Shown here: one piece after another, positions 27,934-36,305 of the stretch | How positions within the stretch are numbered: the stretch's first letter is position 1 | How the letters are laid out: every line of letters starts with the position of its first letter | NCBI GenBank assembly: GCA_905234735.1 | Contig: CAJOJA010000003.1 | Span: 62,001-126,000, forward strand | From: an uncultured Bacteroidaceae bacterium | GTDB lineage: Bacteria > Bacteroidota > Bacteroidia > Bacteroidales > Bacteroidaceae | DNA: 64,000 nt | Direction: 5' to 3' | Notes under the pieces: generated by a model | Told to the model about the DNA's origin: nothing | Databases searched by the model: none | What the model saw: only the letters and a program-made list of their open reading frames with translations | Made by a program: the position numbers and the translations under genes

Positions 27934-28518
27934 TTACATCCCCATCCCATAATACCCTTGTCGACGGATTTCCTGCCATACGGCGCGGGGAAGTCCCTTG
28001 CCGTGGTAGTTGCCCTGGGCGATGGCCTGGCGCACCTGGGTGCTGCTGATGTCGAGCAGGGGGGTGTTGACGAGGCGGACGCCGGGGGGCAGGGCGGTGG
28101 CGTCCAGCTCGTAGCCAGGACGGGGGTAAACGAGGATGCGGTGGTGACGGAGTATCTCGTCGCTGTCCTTCCACTGGGGGAAGCGGAGCCAGTTGTCGCT
28201 GCCGATGACGAGGGCGAACTGGTGCTGGGGATAGGTGGCGCGAAGCTGCTGTAGCGTATGTACCATGTAGGAAGGCCGGGGCAGGTGCATCTCGAAGTCG
28301 GAAACTTGCAGGTGGGGTTTGCCTTCGACGGCCAGACGAGCCAGCCGAAGTCGCGAGGTGTCGTCAAGTAGGTCGGTGGCGTGCTGCTTGAAGGGGTTGA
28401 GGGGTGAGACGAGGAACCACAATTCGTCGACCAGTCCCCTTTGGCAGAGCCATTGTCCGAGGTGCAGATGACCCAGGTGAATGGGATTGAACGAACCGCC
28501 GAAGAGACCGATTAACAT
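27934..28518 (-). CDS. nadD: Nicotinate-nucleotide adenylyltransferase
   Basis: NAD synthesis: nicotinate mononucleotide plus ATP to deamido-NAD. 194 residues. LFGGSFNPIHLGHLHLGQW is the nucleotidyltransferase signature (HxGH), and DISSTQVRQAIAQG is the C-terminal ISSTxIR motif. Third gene of the minus-strand group yicC-gmk-nadD; the 23-bp gap after gmk is an AAATCTTTAAATCTTTA simple repeat. Confidence 0.96.
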   Translation of the reverse strand: MLIGLFGGSFNPIHLGHLHLGQWLCQRGLVDELWFLVSPLNPFKQHATDLLDDTSRLRLARLAVEGKPHLQVSDFEMHLPRPSYMVHTLQQLRATYPQHQFALVIGSDNWLRFPQWKDSDEILRHHRILVYPRPGYELDATALPPGVRLVNTPLLDISSTQVRQAIAQGNYHGKGLPRAVWQEIRRQGYYGMGM

Positions 28519-28541
28519 GGAAAAAATAAAGATTTAAAGAT

Positions 28542-29117
28542 TTAAGAGTGAAGGAAATCCGTGAGCAGGGCAACAGCTTCGGCCTTGGCTGTTTCAAGGT
28601 CGTCGTTGACCAGTATCTTGTCGAAGCGTGGGGCGTAGGACATTTCCTCCTCGGCCTTGGCCAGTCGGCGTTCTATCTGTTCGGCATCGTCAGTGGCGCG
28701 GCTCACCAGTCGCTGGCGCAGCGCATCTACCGAGGGGGGCTGGATGAAGATGCTCAGGGCACGGTCGCCATAGAACTGCTTGATGTTGCAACCGCCCTTC
28801 ACGTCCACATCGAAGACCACGTTCTGACCGTTGTCCAACTGGACCTCAACCTGCGACTTGAGTGTGCCGTAGAATCGGTCGGGGTATACCTCCTCGTATT
28901 CGAGAAACTCGTTGCTCTCGATTTTCTGGCGAAATTCTTCGGGCGAGAGGAAGAAGTATTCCACTCCGTCCTGTTCCTTGCCCCTTGGTGGGCGACTTGT
29001 TGCGCTGATGCTGAAAGCCAGCCGGAATTCCGGATGTTCCTGCATGAGATACTGCACGATAGTGCTCTTGCCGCTGCCCGACGGGGCGCTGACGATGATT
29101 AACCTCCCCCTATTCAT
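28542..29117 (-). CDS. gmk: Guanylate kinase
   Basis: Phosphorylates GMP to GDP. 191 residues from ATG 29117; the frame is open further upstream but that part is antiparallel noise within yicC. P-loop SAPSGSGKSTIV, GMP-binding SATSRPPRGKEQDGVEYFF and FDVDVKGGCNIK are evident. The start codon shares one base with the yicC stop (TAATG), giving translational coupling. Confidence 0.96.
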   Translation of the reverse strand: MNRGRLIIVSAPSGSGKSTIVQYLMQEHPEFRLAFSISATSRPPRGKEQDGVEYFFLSPEEFRQKIESNEFLEYEEVYPDRFYGTLKSQVEVQLDNGQNVVFDVDVKGGCNIKQFYGDRALSIFIQPPSVDALRQRLVSRATDDAEQIERRLAKAEEEMSYAPRFDKILVNDDLETAKAEAVALLTDFLHS

Positions 29118-29995
29118 TACATTACGTTTAAGACTTGTTCCTTGATTTGTTCCAGTTCGTCCTTCATGCGGACGACGATGTTCTGCATTTCGGCCTCGTT
29201 CGACTTCGAGCCCGTAGTATTGATTTCGCGCCCCATTTCCTGGGCGATGAAGCCGAGTTTCTTGCCCTGCCCGTGTCCGTCGGCCATAGTCTGGCGGAAG
29301 TAGGCGAGGTGATTCTGCAGGCGCTGCTTCTCCTCGTTGATGTCCAGCTTCTCGATGTAGTAAATCATCTCCTGCTCCAGCCGGTTGCGGTCGTAGTCGA
29401 CCTCCTTGATGCTCTCCAGCCCCTCCACGATGCGCTGCCGAATCCGCTCCACACGGCTCTGCTCGTAGGGTTCGATGCTCTTGAGCAGTTGGGCGATGTT
29501 GTCCAGCTTCTCTTCGAACTTGCGCTGCAACGCCTCGCCCTCCTGTCGACGGAAGTCCATCAGCTGGCGTATGCAGTCTGCTACGGCAGTGCGTGCTACG
29601 GTCCATTCGGCTTCCGTCAGTTCGGTTGAATCCTCTTCGCGACTCATCACATCGGGCATGCGCAGCAGCAGAGACCACCAGTCCGTGGGTTCGGGGATGC
29701 CATACGTGTGGCTGTAGTATCGGATTTGTTTCCGATAGCTGTCGGCCAGTGCTCCGTTGATGGGGGCTGCCGTATCGCTGCCGACGTTTTCGACCCGCAG
29801 GCTGAAGTCCGCCTTGCCGCGCTCCAGTTCGGAGGCAATCATGCTGCGTATCTCCATCTCCTTTTCGCGGTATACGGGTGCAATGCGTGTCGATAGGTCA
29901 AGTGCCTTGCTGTTCAGCGACTTTATCTCTGCCGTGATTTTCTTTCCTTCGAATACGACTACGGCCTTGCCGTATCCTGTCATGGATAATATCAT
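29117..29995 (-). CDS. yicC: YicC-family endoribonuclease
   Basis: 292 residues, normal for the family. N-terminal MILSMTGYGKAVVVFEGKKI with EIKSLNSKALDLSTRIAP, and C-terminal GKKLGFIAQEMGREINTTGSKSNEAEMQNIVVRMKDELE (given here only to identify the DUF1732 end) are diagnostic motifs. YicC proteins are metal-dependent RNases linked to small-RNA and RNA turnover. Heads a coupled group with gmk and nadD, as in many bacteria. Confidence 0.93.
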   Translation of the reverse strand: MILSMTGYGKAVVVFEGKKITAEIKSLNSKALDLSTRIAPVYREKEMEIRSMIASELERGKADFSLRVENVGSDTAAPINGALADSYRKQIRYYSHTYGIPEPTDWWSLLLRMPDVMSREEDSTELTEAEWTVARTAVADCIRQLMDFRRQEGEALQRKFEEKLDNIAQLLKSIEPYEQSRVERIRQRIVEGLESIKEVDYDRNRLEQEMIYYIEKLDINEEKQRLQNHLAYFRQTMADGHGQGKKLGFIAQEMGREINTTGSKSNEAEMQNIVVRMKDELEQIKEQVLNVM

Positions 29996-30019
29996 TCCTT
30001 TTCTTACTTAAATATAGTG

Positions 30020-30051
30020 CAAAAGTACAAATAATTTTGTATCTTTGCAAA
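30020..30051 (-). promoter_or_regulatory. Promoter of yicC-gmk-nadD
   Basis: On the minus strand TTTG (30051-30048) and TACTTTTG (30027-30020) lie 20 bp apart. It overlaps the plus-strand -7 element of tsaB at 30040-30047. Confidence 0.7.
30040..30047 (+). promoter_or_regulatory. Promoter -7 element for tsaB
   Basis: TATCTTTG, 50 bp before the tsaB start. It sits inside the spacer of the divergent yicC promoter, so the two promoters should compete for polymerase. Confidence 0.6.
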
Positions 30052-30097
30052 CGAATTAGTAAATCGTGAATCGTAAATCGTTAAATCGTAACTAAAA

Positions 30098-30799
30098 TTG
30101 GCTTGCATACTACATATTGAGACGAGTACCAAGGTCTGTTCAGTGGCTGTCAGTCAGGATGGAGTCTGCATCTACGACCAGGCAGACAAGGAAGGCCCCA
30201 ACCATGCCACCCTGTGCGGTGTGTACGTCGAGGAGGCTCTGTCGTTTGCCGAGAGCCACGCCATTCCCCTCGATGCCGTAGCCATAAGCGAGGGCCCTGG
30301 AAGCTATACGGGACTGCGCATAGGCTATTCGATGGCCAAGGGCGTATGCTACGGGCGCAACGTTCCCCTGATAGCCCTGCCCACGCTGGAGGTGCTGTGC
30401 GTGCCCGTGCTCCTCTACCACGAGGAGGTGGAGGACAACGCCCTTCTGGTGCCCATGATTGACGCGCGGCGCATGGAGGTCTATGCAGCCGTCTATGACC
30501 GTGCGCTGAAACCCGTCCGCCCCGTTCAGGCCGATGTCGTGGATGGAGACGCCTATCGGGAATACCTCGACCGCGGCCCGGTCTACTTCTTCGGCGATGG
30601 GTCGGAGAAGACAAAGACCGTCATCCGGCACCCCAATGCCCGTTTCATCGACGGCATCAACCCGCTGGGCAAGTACATGTTCCCCCTGGCCGAACGGAAG
30701 TTCCTGCGCGATGAGTTTGCCGATGTGGCCTACAGCGAGCCCTTCTATCTGAAGGAGTTCGTGGCCATAAAGTCGAAAAACCCTTTAACTTCCCTATAA
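30098..30799 (+). CDS. tsaB: tRNA threonylcarbamoyladenosine biosynthesis protein TsaB
   Basis: Partner of TsaD in making the universal t6A37 modification. 233 residues. LHIETSTKVCSVAVS is the ASKHA-fold start and EGPGSYTGLRIGYSMAKG the most conserved TsaB motif. There is no ATG: an in-frame stop at 30089 forces a TTG start at 30098, which is exactly where the family begins. The 40 bp upstream form a repeat of GTAAATCGT units. Confidence 0.92.
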   Translation: MACILHIETSTKVCSVAVSQDGVCIYDQADKEGPNHATLCGVYVEEALSFAESHAIPLDAVAISEGPGSYTGLRIGYSMAKGVCYGRNVPLIALPTLEVLCVPVLLYHEEVEDNALLVPMIDARRMEVYAAVYDRALKPVRPVQADVVDGDAYREYLDRGPVYFFGDGSEKTKTVIRHPNARFIDGINPLGKYMFPLAERKFLRDEFADVAYSEPFYLKEFVAIKSKNPLTSL

Positions 30800-30820
30800 C
30801 TTCCCTTTAACTTCCCTTCA
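30779..30820. repeat. TTTAACTTCCC triple repeat between tsaB and the DUF4290 gene
   Basis: CCCTTTAACTTCCC, then CTATAACTTCCC, then CTTTAACTTCCC in tandem, overlapping the tsaB stop. Another case of a simple repeat at a gene boundary. Confidence 0.6.
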
Positions 30821-31414
30821 ATGAAATACAACACCCAAAAAGAGAAACTTCAGATGCCTGAGTACGGAAGAGGCATCCAAGATATGATAGCCTACGCCAC
30901 CGCTCTCCCCAGCAAGGAAGAGCGCCAGCAATGTGCAGAGTCCATATTCCGCATTATGTCCAGCATGCAACCACAGATGCGCGAGCTGCCTGACTACCGT
31001 CACCGCATCTGGGATCACATAGCCTTCATCTCCGGCTATCAGCTCGATATCGACTATCCCTGCGAAATCACCCATCTGGGCGCTGAAGCACCGAAGCCCG
31101 AACCCATAAAGTACCCGATGAAGGACATCGGTCAGCGACAGTACGGTTACCTGATTGAAGAGTCGCTGCGCCAGTTGGCCGAAATGCCCGAGGGCGAGGA
31201 ACGCGATGTCATGTTGACCCTGACCGCAAACCAGATGAAGCAGACCCTCTTTAACTGGAACCGCGACGCAATGGATGACACGAAGGTGGCCAGCGACATC
31301 AGCCGCTACACCAAGGGGCGCGTATCGCTCGACCTTTCCACCTTCCATTTTGCTCCCGTACAAACCCTGCCGCGCCAGGACGCCGGGTGCGGTAAAAAGA
31401 GAAAGAAGAAATGA
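30821..31414 (+). CDS. DUF4290 domain protein
   Basis: 197-residue soluble protein of a family restricted to Bacteroidetes, function unknown. Recognised from MPEYGRGIQDMIAYA, SIFRIMSSMQPQMRE and WDHIAFISGYQLDIDYPCE. Ends with a very basic tail (KKRKKK). The stop overlaps the murA start by 4 bp (ATGA). It is consistently found before murA and rimM in this phylum as far as I recall, suggesting a cell-envelope or translation link; this is inference. Confidence 0.8.
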   Translation: MKYNTQKEKLQMPEYGRGIQDMIAYATALPSKEERQQCAESIFRIMSSMQPQMRELPDYRHRIWDHIAFISGYQLDIDYPCEITHLGAEAPKPEPIKYPMKDIGQRQYGYLIEESLRQLAEMPEGEERDVMLTLTANQMKQTLFNWNRDAMDDTKVASDISRYTKGRVSLDLSTFHFAPVQTLPRQDAGCGKKRKKK

Positions 31415-32718
31415 GCAGTTTCGTCATCGAAGGCGGTCACCGGCTGCAAGGTGAAATCATGCCGCAGGGAGCAAAGAATGAAGCACTGCAGGTGCTCTGT
31501 GCCACATTGCTGACGAGCGAGCCTGTGCGCATAAAGAATATTCCGGACATTGCCGATGTCAACAATCAGATTCGTCTGCTCTCCGAGATGGGGGTGAAGA
31601 CCACGCAGAACGGGGTGGGCGACTTTACGTTTCAGGCTGATAGTGTGAACCGCGACTATTTGCGCAGCGACGAATATCTGTCGCAATGCTCCCACCTGCG
31701 AGGTAGCGTCATGTTTCTCGGCCCCTTGTTGGCTCGCTTCGGTGCTGCCTGTGTGTCGCGCCCCGGAGGCGACCAGATAGGCCGTCGCCGACTGGACACA
31801 CACTTCCTGGGTTTCAAGAAACTGGGTGCCGACTTTGTTTACGACAAGGAACGTGGCATCTTTGACATCAAGACAGACGATCTGCGTGGCAACTACATGT
31901 TGCTCGACGAGGCTTCGGTGACGGGTACGGCCAACATAGTCATGGCTGCCGTCTTCGCCCAGGGCACAACGACCATCTACAATGCCGCCTGCGAACCCTA
32001 CATCCAGCAACTCTGCCTGCTGCTCAACCGCATGGGAGCCCGCATTTCGGGCATCGCCAGCAACCGCTTGACGATTGAGGGCGTCACCAGTTTGCACGGA
32101 GCCGAACACACCATCCTACCCGACATGATCGAGGTGGGGTCGTTCATCGGAATGGCCGCAATGTGTGGACGCGGAGTCCGCATCAAGCAGACAGGATACA
32201 ACCAGTTGGGCATCATCCCCTACACCTTCCGCCGCCTGGGCATAGAGGTGCGCCATGAGGACGATGACATCTTCATCCCCGAACAGGATCATTATGAAAT
32301 AGACTCCTTCATCGACGGCTCGTTCATGACACTGGCCGATGCTCCCTGGCCCGGACTCACTCCAGACTTGCTGAGTGTGCTGCTCGTTGTGGCTACGCAG
32401 GCCAAGGGATCGGTCCTCATCCACCAGAAGATGTTCGAGAGCCGCCTCTTTTTTGTCGACAAACTCATCGACATGGGGGCACAAATTATTCTTTGTGACC
32501 CGCACCGCGCCGTTGTGGTCGGTCACGACAAACGAATGCCCCTGCATGGAGGCCGAATGACCAGCCCCGACATTCGTGCGGGCATCGCACTGCTCATCGC
32601 CGCCATGAGTGCCGAAGGTGTGAGCCAGATTGACAATATTGGACAGATAGACCGCGGCTACCAGAACATCGAGGCACGACTGAATGCCTTGGGCGCACAT
32701 ATCACACGAATCAAATGA
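31411..32718 (+). CDS. murA: UDP-N-acetylglucosamine 1-carboxyvinyltransferase
   Basis: First committed step of peptidoglycan synthesis: transfers enolpyruvate from PEP to UDP-GlcNAc. 435 residues. Lys and Asn of QGAKNEALQVL match the substrate-binding pair. The loop that carries the fosfomycin-reactive Cys in E. coli (PGGC) reads RPGGDQIGRRRLDTH here, so Asp121 replaces Cys. The Cys-to-Asp form is catalytically active and fosfomycin-insensitive in other bacteria. Stop overlaps rimM by 4 bp. Confidence 0.95.
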   Translation: MSSFVIEGGHRLQGEIMPQGAKNEALQVLCATLLTSEPVRIKNIPDIADVNNQIRLLSEMGVKTTQNGVGDFTFQADSVNRDYLRSDEYLSQCSHLRGSVMFLGPLLARFGAACVSRPGGDQIGRRRLDTHFLGFKKLGADFVYDKERGIFDIKTDDLRGNYMLLDEASVTGTANIVMAAVFAQGTTTIYNAACEPYIQQLCLLLNRMGARISGIASNRLTIEGVTSLHGAEHTILPDMIEVGSFIGMAAMCGRGVRIKQTGYNQLGIIPYTFRRLGIEVRHEDDDIFIPEQDHYEIDSFIDGSFMTLADAPWPGLTPDLLSVLLVVATQAKGSVLIHQKMFESRLFFVDKLIDMGAQIILCDPHRAVVVGHDKRMPLHGGRMTSPDIRAGIALLIAAMSAEGVSQIDNIGQIDRGYQNIEARLNALGAHITRIK

Positions 32719-33233
32719 TACACGAGCAGGAGGTTGTACATATCGGCAAGTTGGGTAAGCCGCATGGCGTGAAGGGGGAGATTACTTTCACCTTCACCAC
32801 CGATGTATGGGACAGGGTAGATGCCGACTATCTGGTGCTGATGGTGGATGGCATCCTGGTGCCTTTCTTCCTGGAGGAGTACCGTTTCCGTGGCGAGCAT
32901 TCCGCGCTGCTGAAGTTCCTGGACATAGATTCGATAGAGGATGTGCAGGAGTATGCCGGTGCGGAAGTTTACTTCCCCCTGTCGTTGGTGCCCGACGATG
33001 AGGATGTCGACTATACGTGGGCGTACTTCGTGGGCTTCCGTGTCCACGATGCCGGAGCAGGCGAACTGGGCGAGATAGTGGCTGTCGACGAGTCGACGAT
33101 GAACGTGCTCTTCGAAGTCCGAACAACACGGGGTAACATACTGGTTCCAGCAGCTGAAGACTTTATACGTGAGATAGACCATGAAAATCGAATCGTCCGT
33201 ATGGACCTTCCGAAAGGACTTTTGGAAATATAA
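32715..33233 (+). CDS. rimM: Ribosome maturation factor RimM
   Basis: Assists 30S head assembly by binding S19. 172 residues, typical: HIGKLGKPHGVKGEITF at the N-terminus, and a C-terminal PRC-barrel half with GELGEIVAVDESTMNVLFEV. It is coupled to murA by an ATGA overlap and followed at 12 bp by dxr. Confidence 0.93.
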   Translation: MIHEQEVVHIGKLGKPHGVKGEITFTFTTDVWDRVDADYLVLMVDGILVPFFLEEYRFRGEHSALLKFLDIDSIEDVQEYAGAEVYFPLSLVPDDEDVDYTWAYFVGFRVHDAGAGELGEIVAVDESTMNVLFEVRTTRGNILVPAAEDFIREIDHENRIVRMDLPKGLLEI

Positions 33234-33245
33234 GTAACAGAGAGA

Positions 33246-34394
33246 ATGAAAAAGAAAATAGCAATACTTGGTTCTACTGGGAGCATTGGTACACAGGCTC
33301 TTGAGGTTATTGAAGAACATAGCGATTTGTACGAAGCCTACGTACTGACGGCCAACTCACAGGCCGACCTTCTTATTCAGCAGGCCCGCCGATTCCAGCC
33401 GGCACAGGTGGTTATTGCCGATGAGTCGCGATATGACTATGTCAGTGAAGCCTTGGCCGACCTGCCCATTCAGGTCTATGCTGGAGCCGATGCGCTCTGT
33501 CAGGTGGTGCAGAATGATGAAGTCGACATCGTGCTGACGGCCCTCGTAGGCTTTGCTGGATTGCGTCCCACGGTGGCTGCCATCAAGAACCGCAAACAGA
33601 TAGCCCTGGCTAATAAGGAGACGCTGGTCGTGGCTGGCGAACTGGTCACGCAGCTGGCGATGGAGAACCACGCAGCCATACTTCCCGTGGACAGCGAACA
33701 TTCCGCCATTTTCCAGTCGTTGATGGGCGAACAGTCGGAGATAGAGAAAATCATACTGACTGCATCGGGCGGTCCCTTCCGCAAGTTCTCGATGGAACAG
33801 TTGCAGACCGTCACACCTGGTCAGGCGCTGAAGCACCCTAACTGGGACATGGGAGCAAAGATTACCATCGACTCCGCATCGATGATGAACAAAGGCTTCG
33901 AGGTCATCGAGGCCAAGTGGCTCTTTGGTGTCGAGGCCGACCGCATCCAGGTGGTGGTGCATCCACAGAGTGTGGTTCACAGTGCCGTGCAGTTTCGCGA
34001 CGGAGCTGTGAAGGCCCAGTTGGGAGTACCCGACATGCGCGTACCTATCCAGCTGGCTTTCAGTTATCCTATACGTCTGGCAAGTACGTTTGACCGGCTC
34101 GATTGGTATCACATGGCCGACCTGACCTTTGAGGCTCCCGATCTCGGAAAATTCCGTTGTCTCGGTTTGGCCTTTGAGGCCCTGCGCCAGGGCGGCACGA
34201 TGCCCTGTGTGGTGAATGCAGCCAACGAAGTGGTTAATCTGGCTTTCCGTCAGGAACGTTGCTCTTTCCTCCAGATGTCGGATATCATCGAGTCAACGAT
34301 GCAGCGCACGACATTCGTCGCTCAGCCTACGCTCGACGACTATTTCGCCATCGATGCTGAGGCGCGACGCGTGGCCGATGAGTTGATTGCTTGA
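33246..34394 (+). CDS. dxr: 1-deoxy-D-xylulose 5-phosphate reductoisomerase
   Basis: Second step of the MEP pathway, forming methylerythritol 4-phosphate with NADPH. 382 residues. NADPH motif LGSTGSIGTQALEV, active site ALANKETLVVAGEL and PVDSEHSAIFQSL, TIDSASMMNKGFEVIEA. Works in the same pathway as ispF at 8935. The fosmidomycin target. Confidence 0.97.
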   Translation: MKKKIAILGSTGSIGTQALEVIEEHSDLYEAYVLTANSQADLLIQQARRFQPAQVVIADESRYDYVSEALADLPIQVYAGADALCQVVQNDEVDIVLTALVGFAGLRPTVAAIKNRKQIALANKETLVVAGELVTQLAMENHAAILPVDSEHSAIFQSLMGEQSEIEKIILTASGGPFRKFSMEQLQTVTPGQALKHPNWDMGAKITIDSASMMNKGFEVIEAKWLFGVEADRIQVVVHPQSVVHSAVQFRDGAVKAQLGVPDMRVPIQLAFSYPIRLASTFDRLDWYHMADLTFEAPDLGKFRCLGLAFEALRQGGTMPCVVNAANEVVNLAFRQERCSFLQMSDIIESTMQRTTFVAQPTLDDYFAIDAEARRVADELIA

Positions 34395-34452
34395 GAAATT
34401 TCAGGATAATTAAGGTATAATAGTTTTAAGGTTTAATTTTGAATTATTTAAT

Positions 34453-35976
34453 ATGAGTGTAATATTGATTAAGACCCTGCAACTGCTCGTGTGTCTGTCG
34501 TTGCTCGTGGTGCTGCACGAAGGCGGACATTTTGGGTTTGCCAAGCTGTTCAAGACCCGTGTGATGCGTTTCTATATGTTCGCCAACTGGGGTTTCCACC
34601 TCTTCAGCTCCTACGATAACTGGTTTCGTCGTCTATGCGGCAAACCGCTTATCACCAAACGTGGAGAGGAGGGGAATAACTTCTTTGCCAGGTTGCGCAA
34701 TTTCTTCTACAGACTGACTGGTCAGAACGATAAAATCCAAACCGAAGGCCTTGGCAATAAGGAGTACGACCCAGAGGCCGGTACGGAGTACGGTATCGGC
34801 TGGTTGCCCATTGGTGGTTACGTGGCCATAGCTGGAATGATTGACGAGACGAACCAGAAACTGTCCGGCGAGCCGCAACCCTGGGAATTCCGTTCGAAGC
34901 CTGTGTGGCAGCGTTTCTTCATCATGGTTGGCGGTGTGCTCATGAATCTTATCACAGCCTTCGTGATCTACTGTGGCATCATGTTTTTCGTAGGCGAAGA
35001 CCGCTTACCCATGCGAAATGTCACGCGCGGTTTCGCCTTCAATCCCGAGGCCGAGGCACTGGGTTTTCGCGATGCTGATATCCCCATCCGGGCCGATGGC
35101 GAAGAACTGGGCGCGTGGGGCGGACAGGTGCTGCGCGACTTGACCGATGCCCGAGTAGTAACTGTGCTTCGCGAGGGTAGGGAAGTTGATTTGACTATGC
35201 CCGACGAACGCCCCGATTTGTTGCAAGTGATGAAGATGCAACCAGCCTTTCTGGCCCCTGTTTCTGTGGCCCTGGTGGACAGCGTCTTGACTGATGGACC
35301 TGCTGGAAAAGCTGGCATGCAAGCGGGAGCGCGCCTGTTGGCTGTCGACGGAACGGACATCCGCTACTGGAACGATTACGATTCGCTCTACCTGCGCCGT
35401 CAGGATGTGTTGGCGATGAAGGGATGCAGTCATGCCGATAGTCTACGTATGCGCCGTATGCAACTTGTCTTCCTCAATCCTGATGCAGCTTCGCCCGATA
35501 CCGTTTCGTTGCTTCTCGACGATAACTATATGATGGGCCTTATCCGCCATATCGACCTCTTGGACTATGAGGTGGAGCACATCGACTATTCGCTGCTTAC
35601 CTGCATCCCTGCGGGCCTGAAGCTGGGTTGGAGCACTCTTTCAAACTACGTGGGCGACATGAAGTATGTTGCTACGAAAGAGGGAGCGCAAGAGGTGGGC
35701 TCGTTCATCGCCATCGGCAATCTCTTCCCCGAATCTTGGGACTGGTTGCGCTTTTGGATGATGACCGCCATGCTCAGCATCGTGCTGGCTGTGATGAACA
35801 TTCTGCCCATTCCTGGGCTGGATGGTGGACATGTAGTCATTCTGCTCTACGAGGCCATTACGGGTCGCCAACCCAGTGAACGGGTGATGGTATGGCTCGA
35901 ATATATTGGTATGGGTTGCCTTATCGCCTTGATGCTGTTGGCCTTTGGTAATGATTTCCGTCGCTTTATACTATAA
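34453..35976 (+). CDS. rseP: RIP metalloprotease RseP
   Basis: Intramembrane site-2 zinc protease. 507 residues. The zinc motif HEGGH (HExxH type) lies in the first membrane helix, VVLHEGGHFGFAKL, and the third ligand in NILPIPGLDGGHVVIL near the C-terminus. A PDZ region lies between (GPAGKAGMQAGARLLAVDG). An insert of about 60 residues between helix 1 and the GGYVAIAGM motif is usual for Bacteroidetes. Known targets in this phylum are anti-sigma factors and lipid-related signalling. Confidence 0.94.
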   Translation: MSVILIKTLQLLVCLSLLVVLHEGGHFGFAKLFKTRVMRFYMFANWGFHLFSSYDNWFRRLCGKPLITKRGEEGNNFFARLRNFFYRLTGQNDKIQTEGLGNKEYDPEAGTEYGIGWLPIGGYVAIAGMIDETNQKLSGEPQPWEFRSKPVWQRFFIMVGGVLMNLITAFVIYCGIMFFVGEDRLPMRNVTRGFAFNPEAEALGFRDADIPIRADGEELGAWGGQVLRDLTDARVVTVLREGREVDLTMPDERPDLLQVMKMQPAFLAPVSVALVDSVLTDGPAGKAGMQAGARLLAVDGTDIRYWNDYDSLYLRRQDVLAMKGCSHADSLRMRRMQLVFLNPDAASPDTVSLLLDDNYMMGLIRHIDLLDYEVEHIDYSLLTCIPAGLKLGWSTLSNYVGDMKYVATKEGAQEVGSFIAIGNLFPESWDWLRFWMMTAMLSIVLAVMNILPIPGLDGGHVVILLYEAITGRQPSERVMVWLEYIGMGCLIALMLLAFGNDFRRFIL

Positions 35977-35980
35977 GATA

Positions 35981-36292
35981 ATGGGAAAGATTAATAATCT
36001 TTTGGCTGCCTCGCTACTATTGACTTTGGCTGCTTGCACGAAGGTTGACCCAGAAGAACAGGGGCGACAGATGCTTTGCGAGGCACGTGCGGCCTATACC
36101 CAAGGCGACTACACAGCAGCCCGCGATACGATTCTGAGTCTGCGTCAGCGTTTCCCCAAGGCTCTTGATGCACGTAGGCAGGCCATTTTGTTGCTCGACA
36201 GTGTGGAGCTGAAGCTTGCCGATGGTGACAGCTTGAAGCAAGAGTTCTTCCGCAGGAAACTGGAGCATGATGTGTTGAAAATGAGAGAATGA
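35981..36292 (+). CDS. Small tetratricopeptide-like lipoprotein
   Basis: 103 residues from ATG 35981, 5 bp after rseP. Signal peptide with lipobox LAAC (LLLTLAACTKVD). The mature part, QGRQMLCEARAAYTQGDYTAARDTILSLRQ, reads as a single TPR-like helical hairpin. Function unknown. Its last codons, ATGAGAGAATGA, are part of an ATGAGAAA-type repeat that also supplies the start of the next gene. Confidence 0.7.
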   Translation: MGKINNLLAASLLLTLAACTKVDPEEQGRQMLCEARAAYTQGDYTAARDTILSLRQRFPKALDARRQAILLLDSVELKLADGDSLKQEFFRRKLEHDVLKMRE

Positions 36293-36305
36293 GAAAATGA
36301 GAGAA
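36281..36305. repeat. ATGAGAGAA repeat forming a stop/start junction
   Basis: ATGAGAGAATGAGAAAATGA followed by GAGAA: the first unit ends the lipoprotein gene (M R E stop) and the second begins the CCA-adding enzyme (M R E). Confidence 0.65.

Noticed and set aside
29118-29678. N-terminal extension of gmk
   Set aside because: The extra residues are an out-of-frame reading of yicC, are Arg/His/Gly-rich, and the family start MNRGRLIIVSAPSGSGKS is at 29117.
34453-35976. Loss of the RseP zinc site because the motif reads HEGGH
   Set aside because: HEGGH still fits HExxH, and the second site LDGGH is intact.
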